64,000 nt of DNA from Girardinichthys multiradiatus (GCF_021462225.1 NC_061815.1:46163986-46227985), one strand, 5' to 3'. Counted from the stretch's first letter, positions 1-14,723 are shown. Program-made: numbers and translations. Notes: generated by a model not told the origin, from the letters alone.

Positions 1-742
1 ATACAACACTCTGGTATTTTATTATTCAAGTTTCGACTGTTGGGTCATTTGAGTGAAAAACACGATTGTACCCACATTGAATTCCTATGAATATTTTCAG
101 GATATTATATGATGTAAAGGTGTATTAACATAAATGAAACCAGAGTCGGATTTAGGAGTCTTCCAGGCCCCCCTCAGGAAAATATTCCAGATCCCCACAT
201 CTCAACAAGTGTCGTTTAATTTGAGATTAGCAAAATAGATAGAAAACGAAATTATTATTTTATGTTGCAAAGTCTATATTTGTTTCTATTTTGTTTTTTT
301 AATGTAATAGTTTTTATGTTCTTTTGTCATTGAATTGTGTTTTTTAAGTAAAGAAACTATCAAGTAGGAACTTAACCTTCCTAAAACAATAAAAATAAAG
401 TTGCACTTATTTAAAAATAGAAGTGAAACAAAATGTGTTATCTAAAGAACCTTAGCTAATTCTTTGGTTGAAATATCTTGTCCTTCATTATCGAGCTGCT
501 GTTGTCACTTTATCACAGTTTCATGAGCACTAACTGTTAGTGCTTCTTTTCTTATGTTTTCTCAGGTTTTAACATGTCTTCTTAATTTCTATCTTTATTT
601 TGCTAAGAAGCAAAATGCGTGTCTTACAGCTTTCAGCTGTCTTACAACAGGTAAACAGGTCTCTGTATATTTCTCACCAAAACTCTATCCTTTTTTCTCA
701 ATGAGTTCACAACATTTATACAGCCTTCAACATAGCGGCACA
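1..742. other. AT-rich unique sequence
   Basis: I see no exon, repeat or RNA gene here. The sequence is AT-rich with short T and A runs, and borders the CTAC array. Confidence 0.5.
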
Positions 743-1834
743 ACCTACCTACCAACCTACCTACATACTTACCTACTTACCTACCTACTTACCTACCTAC
801 CTACCTACCTACCTACCTACCAACCTACTTACTTACCTACCTACCTACCTACTTACCTACCTACCTACCTACCTACCTACCTACCTACCTACCTACCTAC
901 CTACTTACCTACCTACCTACCTATCTACCTACTTACCTACCTACTTACCTACCTACCTACCTACATACTTACCTACCTACCTACCTACCTACCTACCTAC
1001 CTACCTACTTACCTACCTACCTACCTACTTACCTACCTACCTACCTACCTACCTACCTACCTACCTACCTACTTACCTACCTACCTACCTACTTACCTAC
1101 CTACCTACCTACCTACCTACCTACCTACCTACCTACCTACCTACATACTTACCTACCTACCTACCTACTTACCTACCTACCTACCTACCTACCTACCTAC
1201 CTACCTACCTACCTACCTACCTACCTACATACTTACCTACCTACCTACCTACTTACCTACCTACCTACCTACCTACCTACCTACATACTTACCTACCTAC
1301 CTACCTACTTACCTACCTACCTACCTACTTACCTACCTACCTACCTACCTACCTACCTACCTACCTACCTACCTACCTACTTACCTACCTACCTACCTAC
1401 ATACTTACCTACCTACCTACCTACCTACCTACCTACCTACCTACATACTTACCTACCTACCTACCTACTTACCTACCTACCTACCTACTTACCTACCTAC
1501 CTACCTACCTACCTACCTACCTACCTACCTACCTACCTACTTACCTACCTACCTACCTACCTACCTACATACTTACCTACTTACCTACCTACCTACCTAC
1601 CTACCTACCTACCTACCTACCTACCTACCTACCTACATACTTACCTACCTACCTACCTACTTACCTACCTACCTACCTACCTACCTACCTACATACTTAC
1701 CTACCTACCTACCTACTTACCTACCTACCTACCTACTTACCTACCTACCTACCTACCTACCTACCTACCTACCTACCTACCTACCTACTTACCTACCTAC
1801 CTACCTACTTACCTTCCTACCTACCTACCTACCT
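743..1834. repeat. (CTAC)n tetranucleotide array, about 1.1 kb
   Basis: About 1.1 kb is built from 4-bp units, mostly CTAC, with single-base variants TTAC, ATAC, CAAC and CTAT that stay in the 4-bp register. The ATAC-TTAC pair recurs at irregular intervals (near 763, 963, 1143, 1228, 1283, 1400, 1443, 1568, 1634 and 1690), and is often followed by the same CTAC/TTAC pattern, so blocks of units have been copied together. A 441-codon open frame (554-1879) spans the array only because no frame of CTAC contains a stop. It encodes a Tyr-Leu-Pro-Thr repeat and is not a gene. Confidence 0.97.
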
Positions 1835-4800
1835 ATGTATTTCCATGTTTCTGGTACTACGAATCTACCTACAGCATAGAAAGTAAAAATCTATACTTTA
1901 AGTGATAAAGGAGTGGAGTTGATTTTGTTTTCTTACAATTTAAATTTATACTGTGAAAAATTATAAATACAGGCAGTCAACAAAATATGACATCATAGAT
2001 TCCTTTTTAATAACTAGAAGGGATTTCTAACAATCTCTACACCAATAAGGCAGTATTCAGCCCCATATGCAATGAACTGCAATGCTCTGTGCATCTTTGT
2101 ATAGAACCACCATTCACATATTCAGTAATTTGAGCTACAGTCACTCCTCTGTTAGATAGGTCCACATAGACCAGCATTCACTTCCTACATGCATCAAGGA
2201 GCCTTAACTCTGTCAAGTTGTTATTTTTTCTTATTTGGACCACTTTTAATACTGATCACTGCAGACCTTAAAAGAGTTGCAGTTTTGGAGATTAATCTAG
2301 CTATCACAATTTGTTCCTCATCAAACTGGCTCAGTTAACTATTTTTTGCTTTTTCCAAGTCAACACTGAGGATCAAACAAATCTTGCTGCCATATATGTA
2401 CCACCCTCTACCAGGAATCACAAGCTAGCAGTCATAATGTTATGCCTGATTGGTGTAACTGATTCCCACATTGTGAGCTAAGAAAAGGTCTGGATGAAAC
2501 TCAAAAAGAACAATGTGTGGGTTGACAGGAAACAAATCAAAGCAGTAACAAATTGTTCTGAGGATTTAGTGCATCTTGACATGTTGGTGTCCAGTTTTAC
2601 TGTGCAGGCAATCTAGTACAAATATAACCTTATTTGTGTAATTTTTAGAAGAATCCCTTTGCGCTCTTGTCGTGTCTTCTTCCCAAGCCAATACCATGGA
2701 CAAATGAAACATTTCAACGTTAGAGGGGAGTAAGGAATTATAAAATATGTAAAACTGTCTGTAAAAAAACCCAAAAAAACTAAGATGAAAATACGTTTTT
2801 AACAAAATGATAAATGAAAATTGTTACCATAGGAGTAACCTGACCATGTTGACAGCATAAAAGCCAGCTCTCATTAGCACATCTCCTTTTTCTTCATCCA
2901 ACCACTTCCTTCAGGGGTCTCCACGCCTGCCTCTAGCTCATCCTATCCTTTGTATTTGACTTTATTACAGTAACTCTGCACATCCTTCACTACATCATTG
3001 AATTTTCTTTTTGGTGCTCTTCTTCTTTTCCCGTCCATCAGCTCCATATTCCAAATCCTTTATCCAATATGTTAAAGGTAGGTTATAAGGTCCCCTTTAC
3101 ACAGAACTAAGACTGTTACGATGTCAGAAATTGACCAGTGCTGGATGGTTTTTGCAGGGAAGGTCTTTTGGGCTTCTGGTGCACAGTGGGCTTCCCATTA
3201 GGTGTAATAGAGTGTAAGAGGTCCTCGACTGTTTTGAGCATGCACAAAACTTATTGTCAGTATAATAGTCCTGGGTGGACTACGGGGGGCATATGGGCAT
3301 CCGTTGCAGCAAGAGACATGCATGACATGAGATTGCGCCCCACCTAAACTCTCAGTAAAACGTAAAATGATCGATGTACACTCACCACTTTCTCACCAAA
3401 CTCACCACGTCACAACTATCAATCCACGCTCCCCATGCAGAAGAGATTTTATTCACATTCAGGCCCCTAGCACACTGTAAACTGTTGAAGTAGAATTCAA
3501 AATTCAGTGAGGAGGGATGACCAGATCCAAATCGATCCCAGGTTTGCCAAAACAGATTGTTAAGAGACCATAAAACATTGTGAGTTATTCAGACTGCAGG
3601 CTGGTTATTGTATTCATCAATGAGGAGGAAGAGGAAAAAAGATCTGCAGGTAGAGGAAGAATAGATAGAAAGCAATGTGAGAGTGTGTGTGTTTGGGACA
3701 GTCATAGTGAGACTCCTGAAAATAAAAGTGTCTTCAGACATCAGAGCCTCATAGTGATCAGCTCATTTTGTGTGGTTGTTTCCTTGTAATTAAACCCACC
3801 AGGGTACTCTTACAGTGTCCAGCTGGGCATTTCCAGTGGTGCACAGTGCTCTACAAGTGACAATACTTCTGACAGTTTCCCTTCAACAGTAAATTAAACT
3901 GATGGTAGAGGTGCAGAAATCTCTCAGATGTACACAGAAATTTCCAAAGATCCCGACAACATAGTAGAAACAACTGAAAATGCAGATGTGATTTCCCACA
4001 TAGAAGGGCTCAGGATATGTTGAGATGTTGGAAATACGTAGATCATTTTAAAAGGGAGCTGCTGACCTTTAGTGGTAATTGTGCAGGAGATCTTCTCAAG
4101 GATGTGTGTAAAAGCCTACTTTCTAAATTCTAAATTTGCTACAATGTAGCCACAATCTTCCTATTTGTGTAGAATTGGTGAGGTCCTACCTTATCATATC
4201 CAGAGTGAAGGGGGCTTAAAATATCTATGGATTGTGCATTTTCTTATTTTTGTTTTATATGGAAGATATTTTAGAAACTGTGATGGACCAGTAATGAATC
4301 ATCTTTTGCTTTTCAGCTACTTTTTCAGCCCTTAAATTAGTATTACAGAAATTACTGTTATTCTTGTTTTACTACAAAAAAGTGCTGATTTCAGCTGAAA
4401 GTCTAATATCTTAATTTGTAACTGTTCTATCGGACATTGAACCAGTGTAACTCATGTTAAACTGAAATTAACCTTAACATTTGGAAATGTAAATACATTT
4501 AGAAGGTATTTTGAAGTGCTTTTTTCAGACAATAAGAGTAGGATTCAGTGATATCTAGATATGAAGCTGCATATTTCAACCAACTGCACTTCCAAAAACT
4601 AAAACATATCAGAGGATGAGCTCTAAAGATAAACACTAAAATGCAACATGCATAAAAAGCAGTCAGTGGAGCCAGTGTTTAGTTAGTGCAGTCAGGGTCT
4701 TTGTAGAAACTTGCTGATGCAACATGGAGGAGGAGGAGGACACGTTTTATCTGCAGAAAAACGACCATAGCCTTTGTTTTTATTCATGATGTCACACATA

Positions 4801-6115
4801 ATACATTAATTATATTTTTCCAATAAACTGCATGTAAACTGGAACTATAACTACAAAAGTAAACAAGTCCACTTTACTGACTGATTTCAACATGAAAATC
4901 TGATCCTAAACTAATTCCTGAACCCTCAGCTTTGAGCTCTGAAAAGTAAATCTCAGAGGCCTCAGAGGAGCTGATGGTAACACACAGATGTTGAACCACA
5001 CAGCTAACGAGCCTGCATACACAAACAGAGTTCATAAGAGAAATGAGTTCTTAATAATGTATTGATTGTGTTGCCTCTGGTCACTGCTGCTAATGATGAA
5101 GTCTTTGTACCTGGCTCCATAATATGTGATTAAAGGAAGATGAGGGAACATTTGCTGCTCCGACTGCTGGAGTGAGAGAACACATCCTAGTGTCACTCTG
5201 CAGCAACAGTCCAATTGTGTGTTTGAATCATGTCAGAATTTATCCGTTTAATTGAGGGGCTAGACAAGAATATTTCTTATTTTGATGCCTACTTATTTTG
5301 AAGTCTTCTTTTGGAAATAAATAGTGACTTTGCTTCTTAAAAAAAAAAAAAAAACTAAAAAGTGGTTATTCAGGAAGTAAAAAAATAAAATTTCAGTCTT
5401 GTGTATGTTACTGTGCTGGTGTTTTAAAATGATACCAAAACAAATTAAATTTTAATAAATTATGTTAGGAATTTAACAGAATTTTCCTGATTTGGTGGGT
5501 CTTAATTTCTTTCATTCTCTCTTTATTCCTTCATTGCTCCACTGTGTTGTAGAAATTTTTACGTTGCGCAAATAGCTAAAAATTACAATATAGACCAAAC
5601 CTCCTATCTGTTAATAATCAAAGCACATTTTTGTGGAAAATAGATCTTTATAACTATTTAACTTAAGTCAGGGCACACAAAATTATTTTAAAAATAGCTG
5701 GGATCTGTGTTGTTTTGTGATTCAGAAGCTTTTCCATATGGTATGTGGCAGCGCTATAGAGCTATAATTGTTAGAAAGACTTTCTATTGGCTCCCACAAG
5801 GCTGAAAGCCCCCACTTACTTGCTTGGTCAAAACAGGGCTGTTTGGAATCTAACCTTCAATATTTATACAAATAGTTTTCAGTCAAGATATTTTATGGGA
5901 CAATAAACATGGCAATTTCTGGTTCTGATATATGATATATGATATTTTGGTATGACTGTTTTAATAATTATAGTTACAAAAAAAGATTTCTCAATTTAAA
6001 TTACATGAACCATTCTAACGTGAAGTTTGTTACATGCTAATGTATTAGGAATTTTTAAGTACTAATACCAAAGAGGAAATTGTTTCAAATATGTCAAAGG
6101 GACCAAATGCAACAA
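1835..6115. other. Unique sequence without a recognised gene
   Basis: No exon with convincing splice sites was found. The stretch is AT-rich, with an A-run near 5339-5354, and contains one possible LINE relic described separately. Confidence 0.4.
2876..3070 (-). repeat. Possible relic of a LINE pol C-terminus
   Basis: Read on the minus strand, this resembles the basic C-terminal tail of fish non-LTR retrotransposon polyproteins: an arginine/lysine-rich stretch followed by a DVVKDV-like segment. It is short and interrupted, and the assignment rests on recall of the family, so it is weak. Confidence 0.25.
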
Positions 6116-6127
6116 CAGTGTAAAGTC

Positions 6128-6485
6128 AGTCAGTCATTTTCTACCACTTCTTCCATAGTGGGTCGTCGGGAAGCTGGTCCCTATCTCCAGCAGTCTACGG
6201 ACGAGAGGCAGGGTACACCCTGGACAGGTCACCAGTCCATCACAGGGAAACACAGAGACATACAGGACAAACAACCATGCAAAATCTAAGGACAATGTAG
6301 AGAGACCAGTTAACCTAACAGTCATGTTTTTGGACTGTGGGAGGAAGCCAGAGTACCCACAGAGAACCCACGCATGCACGGGAAGAACATGCAAACTCCA
6401 TGCAGAAAGACTCCCGACTGGGAGTCAAACCCAGGACCTTCTTGCTGCGAGGCAACAGTGCTACCAACAGCGCCAACTTGCAGTC
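6128..6485 (-). mobile_element. tRNA-headed SINE with L2-like tail, copy A
   Basis: This is a 358-bp element. Read on the minus strand it opens with a tRNA-like pol III promoter region (GGCGCTGTTGGTAGC as A box, GGGTTTGACTCCC as B box). It continues into a tail with a CTTCCTCCCACAGTCC core and a CTGTCCAGGGTGTACCC motif, and ends in AAAATGACTGACT. The tail resembles the 3' end of fish L2/Maui LINEs (recall). It is flanked by a perfect 12-bp target-site duplication, CAGTGTAAAGTC, at 6116-6127 and 6486-6497. Copies B (35966) and C (58429) belong to the same family. Confidence 0.88.
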
Positions 6486-6883
6486 CAGTGTAAAGTCTAG
6501 TTGATATATTCTGTTGTATTAAGTTTAACATCACATTGGTGTCCCTCGTTAAGAAGCATAGAAATAATGTCTGGTGCAGGATTTCTTACTGTTTACACTA
6601 CATATACAGGCAGTATGTCAGAGGCTCCTGACAAGGAATCAAGGAGAACTGATGATGTATTGCTTCTTAATGGCGTTCTTTTTCTTAATGAAATATTTTA
6701 ACCACAACCTGAATCAAAAACCAAGGGATAGGAAATACAACAGGTAATGGGATCTAGACTAAATATTTTTAATATAGAGTTGTATTGTTTTTTTTTATCA
6801 TATTAAAATATAGCATTACTTATTTTGGTTAATCAAGACAGAGCAGCACTGCAATTCTAGGAGTTAATAATTAATTGTCATAT

Positions 6884-7115
6884 TCAATTCAATTCAATTT
6901 AATTCAGTTTATTTATATAGCGCCAATTCACAACACATGTTGTCTCAAGGCACTTCACAAAAGTCAGGTTCATACATTCCAATTAATCCTAACAATTGAA
7001 CATTTGAGTCTGATTCCGTTATTTATTCAAATTGGATAAAAAGTTTTTCTATCTAAGGAAACCCAGCAGATTGCATCCAGTCAGTGACTTGCAGCATTCC
7101 AACAGCATTCAACTA
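6884..7115 (-). mobile_element. 3' end of a LINE (ATTGA-type tail)
   Basis: The plus strand begins with repeated ATTCA, then TTTATTTATATAGCGCC and GTTGTCTCAAGGCACTT. This is the reverse complement of a common teleost LINE 3' terminus ending in AATAAA plus (ATTGA)n. The downstream part matches the same segment of the larger copy at 29984-30150 (ACATTCCAATTAAT, then AAGGAAACCCAG), so both are one family. The copy is 5'-truncated. Confidence 0.7.
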
Positions 7116-10100
7116 TTTGAGATAATTCTAACTTTCTTAATTGATGGATAAACTGTTGCTAATGCTGCCTATTTGATGATTCTATATATAAGTACAAAAC
7201 AAATTAAAGCTCGTTAAAAATGTATTACACTAATGGAGCCTCCTAAAAACTGAAAGTAAATAATTTCATTTATTTCTTAATTTGTGCCACCATTGATTAT
7301 TTAAACAAGAACAATATATTTAAACAAGAACATCTAGAATGGTTCCTTCTGTTTTTCGTCAGATTTTTGGTTTAAACCAATAATGCTTTAGTTTTGTATT
7401 TAGAGACAATTGGATCATTATTTGACAGATCACTTTGTTATGTGCTCCAGCTTATAACAAAGTGAAAACCAGTGGATTTTGAATATTGCTAAGATGTTTA
7501 ATCCCATTTGGAATCACCAAATTTCCAGTGCCGTATTTAAATATAACTGTTTCACTCATATTCTAACTTCTGAATAAGTAGTCATACATCTCTGCTTAGA
7601 ACACACCCATAATCAGAACATATGTCATTTTGAACAACTAAGCTATTATTTCTTTTTGTATCATATTTAGATTCCATACAACACAAATATTTTGCAAAGT
7701 TCTAACACTATATGCAATACACATGTAATTTCTACTAGACATGTCAATGTTATGATTTACTGTGACAGTCTGTGTTGCTAATATAAAAAAATTTTGTACC
7801 GGACACACCGAAGTGCAGTGAAAACCTTTTTATTGCACAGTGATTAAGATTTCCTCCATGCTCCTCACCGTGACAGATCAGGCCTAGGCTGAAAAAGTGG
7901 CCAGTAGAATCTAAAAATAAACAGACACTCTAACGATGCAACTGAATCTCACATTAACTGCACACACTGGGAATTAATGAACAGCATTTATGAAGTCTGA
8001 CTTTTAATCCAAAATGGCTGAACGGGGGAAGGCAGTCTGAATCGAGTGAGATAAAAGTTGTAATCCAAACGCCTCAGGCATCCGGTCGGGTGATTAAAAA
8101 AAAAAAAAGTTTGAAAAATCTATTAATAAACCGTTAATTAAAAACTACATTTTTAATATCTCAGGACCTTTTCAATTGACATTTCTAACAGGATTTACTT
8201 GCTCGCCTAAAGCGCTTACTGCTCGAGTGTAGCTGCAATATGGTACATTGAAGTGAACAGCTTATTTACCACATTTCAGCATTAACCTGGTTGTAGTGCA
8301 GTTGATCACAAACACATAATGTTGGGTCCAGTGATGATCTGATGTACACCAGAGCAGCAATTATACCGGAAATGACTGATTAGGATATTTTCATGAATAC
8401 CCTAAATTTCCTCTATATGAAAGTCCCAAAATACCTGCTTGAATTATTTAATTCTTCACATAGGTCTGAGGTAAAGCCAACATCATGTTAGAATGTGATC
8501 TATAATTTGATTTTAACAATCATTTATCTTTTAGATGATCTGCTTTTAAAACCACAAATATCAAATTTAAATTTAAAAAGTCAACAGTTATATGGTCTGT
8601 CTGATTCCAGAGCTAAAATGTTAAAACTCTACACAGATTTTCCTTAAAATAACAATTTTAAGACATGCAGAGAAGGGATGGGAACAATCGTATTCATAAG
8701 GGGGAAAGATTTTAGGAATTAATCATCCTTTGGCAGAGCAGGCAAAAGGTTTTACAGGGCCCTGGGCAGAATTGTTTTTGGGACCCACCTCCAGTTAAGC
8801 TAATTCTCCACCAGTCACAACAACATCACTAGTCTTTTTTTATGATGTCCAGTGAATGATTTATTTATTTATTCTTTTGCTTTTGATTTTCTTGTATTTA
8901 CCACAGCTTGATTCAATGTTAAATTTGCACTTTTGAACAGACATTCAATTCAAACTTTTCAACAGGTCATAAGCAGTTAATATTTTGGCCATTCAACTCT
9001 CCTAGAACCTATTACATGGATGAGTTTTTCCTGGAGGCTGAATCTAGCAGCTATTCGACACTGTTGTGTTACCATCTTTAAAAAAAAACAGTCTCAAAAA
9101 TGTAATGCAGTTAATGAAAATACAGCTTTAACCTTTAAACTTCTGTCAGAATGGTATTGCATTTTTCCGGTTAGCACATTTTTCAAATAGTCAGAGAATG
9201 TTAAGTTCTCATGGGTCTCCAGGCCCTAGGGGGCGCAGAGCAACTGTATATGCCTTGAGTTGGCTCTGTCATGCAATAATAAGGATAAATCCTTACGTGT
9301 AATGTTTGCAACCCGCTACATTTGATCTCATTGTTAATTTTTCAATGTCTTTGCAAGACAAACACTGTATGCAGTAATAGATTTAAAGTAAAAAAAAAAA
9401 AAAATTGAATATTTTTTTATTTTTAATAAGTAGATTCTAAATATTGTGACAAGTCATAAGATCCATTTTGTCCATCCTTGATGAAGGTAATCAAGCAAAT
9501 CTAAAAGAACTCTCCTAAATGTCTCTCCACATGAGTCACAGAACAAAAACCTATATTGTCAACAAAGCACAAGAAGTTTAATGGTGAGTAAACAGCTGCT
9601 GCCGCTTTACCTTCCCAGGCGGTGTCCTCATATGCAGGAGTTCAATGAGCTTTTTCAAAGGAAACATTGCTACAGTTTAAATTCAAATTAGCTTAGCATG
9701 ATTCAGAGGATTTTCTCAAACAGCTTCTTCTTTTGCGTCTTTCCAGAAAAAAAAGAAAAAACTACAGTCCCCTTAATAACACACACGCTGCTACTCACAC
9801 ACCTACCAGCCCACTTCCCTGTTCCACAATATATTCTTCCTACAGGTGTGGAAGGTTCTTAAATCAAGTGGAAAGCAACACGATCTGTTTTTACTGTACA
9901 TTTTAACATCCTTAACTTATCCAGTAATATTTTATTCAAATATTAAGATTTCTTAGGATTTTTAAATGTCTTTTTCAGATGTGGCTGTTTTGTCAAACAT
10001 TTATACAACAGTCCCCAACCTCTGCAACATTTTATGGACTTTGTGCTTCAAACAAAACGAGGAACAGGGACAAGTGGAGGACATAAGAAGATGCAATTGC

Positions 10101-13100
10101 CCCAAAAGCTCACAACCCGTTAGTACTTACTATTATTTTTTATCACTAGTTTTTATTTCAGTATTTATAACTGATAATGACAGGTAATTGCTGTGTCCTG
10201 ATATAAACAATAAACTACGTAAAAGCTATCTAAAACAGATAATTAGCAGCCAAAAGTCATGTCTTTAAGTAAAAGAAATAAAAAATCCAGCAAATTTATG
10301 ATACAGCGCTGGAGAAATTTTTCATCCAAGTTGTTCATCTACTGCGGCTCTTTGGGAATCACCTTGTTGGTGCCAGTTTATTATTTTGACATCCTTGGAC
10401 CTCCTTTGGAAACAAAGCATGATATTTGACGGATACAGTTCTGCACGTTTCAAGCAACATTTAAGTACGATTTTGGAGAAAGTTGAAGCTCAAATTTTTA
10501 TGTGTAGTCTGTAAATGTTTTTCTTATGCAAACAAACTGTTGATTAGTTGGAAAGACAAATACAAAACTAGTTCCTGAAACATTCTGTCAGTAGGTTTCT
10601 TAACTAAATCCTTATTTTTGTCCTGAACTAAACCAGTCTCTCAAAAACTGTTTATCAATATGTACAGTACAAAACTGTTGTGAGATGACATAAAACAAGA
10701 TTTACAAAGAAAGCCAGGATGAGTGTGCTGTATGTGGAACTGATGGCAGAAAGAAAGATGATGATCTATTACAAAAAACTTTTAAAAATACGTAAAGCTA
10801 TTTTGATCCCAAACCAGCAAATATATCTAATTACTTGAAACTTTATTAGACATTTACATTTTTGAAACATAATTTATAAAAACAAAAACAACTAAAATGG
10901 CAAATGTTCATACAAAAGCTCTTAGTACATTCCTAGGTCTTCTATTGAATCTGTTGTCACTAAAATATGTCAACTTTAACTTTCTAGTTTTTAGACAATC
11001 CGAAAAACACTAATGTATAAAGAAAGGTTATTTATTCCACTATGCAAATAGAAAGGATGACATAAATGGACAAATATGAGGACTGCAAGCAGGTAGGATG
11101 CAAAACTTCATCTTATCAATCAGAAAATATGATAGAAAAACCTGTTGCACAAAACAAACAAATATCCATCAGAGGAGCTAAAACCACAAACTGACTGCCA
11201 AGGAAGTACAGCTAACCCAGCATGAGCAGAGACAATAAACAAAGAAAACCACAGAGCTCTAGTGCAAACTGCAAAGAGTTATTAAGTGCATGGACAGATG
11301 TGGGTGATGAGGAATAGATGACAACAATATTATCTAGAAATATGAAGGGTCCAGGATGTCACAACTGTATACAGAAATTAAACAAAGCCAACTCACAATG
11401 AAGCTTAGACAAATCTAGAAAAGCTTTGTGGTGACCTAAATTGCACCTGGAATGAACTTGGCTTCATTAAGTAGACGACTCATGTATGTAAATAAAATCA
11501 TATGCAAAAGTAAATGCACAATAAAATGTGATTTCAATGATCTTATAAGAGCTTATCAATGGTCTTAAGAATAATGAAAATTTTACAAAATATCAAGTTT
11601 TGTAAGAGCAGGTTGTGAGATTTCTGACTCAGTAGTGAGCAGCGTTGACGTTGCATCAGAATAATGAAGATACGTCATACTCTCAGTTTCAAATGCAAAC
11701 ACTCATAACTGCGATGTCATTTCTCAGACAGCATGAAGCTGCAGAGGAAGAGTCATTGAACTAGTTAATGCATTCTGTTTTAAAATATTTCTGTTTCTGC
11801 CTTTTTAATAAAAAAAACAAAACATAATACTTCATTCTTTAATTACCTTTACTGGATATCAGATAAGTCCTGTCTGACCTGATCATTGATAATATTTTAT
11901 TGAACTAAACTAACCTGAATCAAGATATTTTTTTCTTTTTAGAAGTTACAGCTCACTAAAACCTCCCTATGGTCTCCAGGACCTCCAAGACCATTTGAAC
12001 ATTTTTAAATCACAGCAGATTTAAAAAATCTTCTTTTAGTACGAAGGAAAAGTGTGACCCTATTGTGCTCTTCATACGTACGTTTGTCTGCCCGCTGTTT
12101 GCTTTTGAGGAGGATACAACATTAATATTTTGAGCTGCTGCTCAGCAGCATGAAAACATAAAGATGGCAGACTATCTGTACAGAGTGCAGTGCACCACCA
12201 AGCGTCCTATGCAATAATGTCAATCTGCTGCATTACGTTTGGTGAGTAGTCTGAAGGAATCAAACAAATAATTTTCATTGATTACTGTGTGCTGATCACA
12301 CTAACATTCTGAAACTTCAAGTTGTTTTTTATTAGGTATTTTATGATTGCATTAAAAACAATATGAGACACTGATTTCACTTTGTCTCATCTTCTCTTAG
12401 TACAAAATCAGGGTTTCTCTCTGAGAAAATCACAGATGCATTTAGCAATTAGCATGAAAACTCACAACTTCCATTAGTTTCTCATCATACCGTTTATATG
12501 CACAATTTGGAGGTGAGGGCACATCTCATTAGCTGGGAGCCCTATTCAATGGGAAGCACACTGTATGTTTTTTTTTGTCATGTAGAGTGTGGATTGCTCA
12601 GTTGAGCTGCTTCATTGAAGCCAGAAGAGCGGATGCTACGCACAAAGCAGCAAAGGTGCCAAAAGCATTAAAATAAACAACTTGGCGCACTGCCACCCCA
12701 GTGTGGGCATAGTTAGGTTGCTATTTGGCCATTGTGGTGGCAGTCCTTCTTCAGATTCTTTGATGACCAAACCATGCAGGTTTATACCCACCACACATCA
12801 TGGATAATCAATCACTGCTGCTATCAAGCTCTTCATTATAGAACCCAGGACACGCTTTTATGCTAGAAACAGTCAGAAAACTCTTATGCTTCATCACCTG
12901 CAGTAAGGAGCTCACTGCATTCTTAATCCAACCCAAATGACCTCTCCAACAAACAACAGAGATTAAGTAGATTCTAGCAATTTTTTTATGTTTTGGCTTT
13001 AATGGCTGCTGAAACTAAGAATGAGGAACTCTTAATGTTTCTATCCGAAGTTGTCATATTTCACTTCTGTTAATTAGGGGAAAATGTTCTAACTTTACAG

Positions 13101-13446
13101 CTTCTGGGACCTAGATTATTTGACATACTTTTGTTTGCCTAGATTTGTTTCTACTTTCTGTTTTTTAACGACGATGAAGCTGAATGGAGTTAGATTTAGG
13201 TACACTGAATAGAAAGCCATATTTTCCTTGAGAGTTTGCTCTTGAACATTTGCTGGAGGTTTCGATAATTGACAGTTGCTAGATACATCTGATGCATCAA
13301 TGATGAGGAGAGAGAGGGGCTTTTAGCTGTGAAAAGGCAATGCGAAGGAGACAAACTTCTTGTGGATGAGAATGGAAATGGGTCAGGACACATATAGACT
13401 ATACTTCAGCTGGGTTTTCTTTTTGTGTTACCATGGTAACACATCC
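7116..13446. other. 6.3 kb of unique, gene-free sequence
   Basis: I find no exon, RNA gene or intact repeat. The region is AT-rich with short A-runs (near 8098 and 9390). A short ATG-led frame with good initiation context near 12163 stops after 17 codons and was not annotated. Confidence 0.4.
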
Positions 13447-13486
13447 TTACCTACCTACCTACCTACCTACCTACCTACCTACCTAC
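13447..13486. repeat. (CTAC)10 microsatellite
   Basis: Ten 4-bp units, TTAC followed by nine CTAC. This is the same motif as the 1.1 kb array at 743-1834, but short and nearly pure. Confidence 0.95.
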
Positions 13487-14723
13487 ATTCTACTTGACTC
13501 AAAATTTGAAGTACCTCTTGCATCAGGTTCTGCACATGAACACACTGACGCTGCTCCAATTTGGAAGAACTCTCAAAACATCTTTGCTTCTTTCATAGCA
13601 GAGGGTGGGAATGTAAAATTATTTCTATGTTTGATGTAACTGCTGCTGCAAATAATCAACACCACTTTGCTATTTTTTCTGATCTGCCATTTTGGGGAAA
13701 ACATGTCACAACATGTTGAACATCACTAAGATTTTAACACTAGAAATAAAGAGTGCTACTGTATTAACAAAAGAAGCTGACTGGAGATTGACAAGTAGTT
13801 ATGAAGCAAAATAGGAGCTAAGAATAGGGCACAAGTTTATTAAAAATTATAGTGGTAAAATTGGAAATAAACCAATATGACCTGCCACCAGTATCAGGCT
13901 ACTTGTGGAGAGTGAAAGTAAAAAAACTTGTAAACTCGATTTTGAAAACCGGGAAGCATGTCCCCTATTTTGAGCACACAACTGTTTTCCAAATATGGAT
14001 GAAATATACCCCGGATGCCGAAGCAGCAACTTCTATGGTGGAATCTCATTAGCATCGTAATAGCTTCCAGGCTCATTTGCATTTTGCCGTGAGTGATTTT
14101 TCTCTCACTCTCTTTCCTCTTCGGCACTGGATGGAATAATAATAATAATACAAAAAAATAAGTAAAACTTTAAAGCACTATATTTTATTTCATTATTTTA
14201 GTTAAACAAATTGTAATTGAAAAGCACTTTTCAATTAGGCCATTTCCTCATCCTGGTGACAAATGAGTTCCAGTTGCATCAAGCAATTATAGAAAGGCAC
14301 ACAAAACTACAAACTGATATTTGCACGCAGGGATGGCAAATTAGCCTAAACAGATTAATAGAGGAAGTATTAGCTTTTAGTTATATTTCAAAAATAGCAT
14401 GTGTGAGCTTAGATGGAGAGTATCATCATATTTTCCCCAATATCGTGACCTAAGGGGTGAAGAAATACGACATGAAACAATACCCGTGGCTGATAATATG
14501 ATTTAGCTCCAAGTTCTGAAAATGTCAAACTGTATTTGAAGAGTATAGGCTGGGCACTTGGTACCTGAAGGCCGCTTGAACAGATGGCAACATGTTGCTG
14601 TGTTGAGAACAAGGATACAAACATTCAGTGCAGCTTGTTAGACAACCACTCTGCCTTTCTTATGTTGAATTTTTTGCAGCTCAGCGAGCAAAGAGTTAAT
14701 ATTTTCAACCAGTTCTGCCTCTG
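13487..14723. other. Gene-free interval
   Basis: Unique AT-rich sequence with a short (AAT)n run near 14137. No supported gene or mobile element. Confidence 0.4.

Noticed and set aside
554..1879. 441-codon open frame with a Tyr-Leu-Pro-Thr repeat
   Set aside because: It is the CTAC microsatellite read through; none of its frames contains a stop, so openness carries no coding signal.
12163..12250. ATG in good context followed by a GTGAGT donor-like site
   Set aside because: The frame stops after 17 codons, before the donor, and no partner exon was seen.
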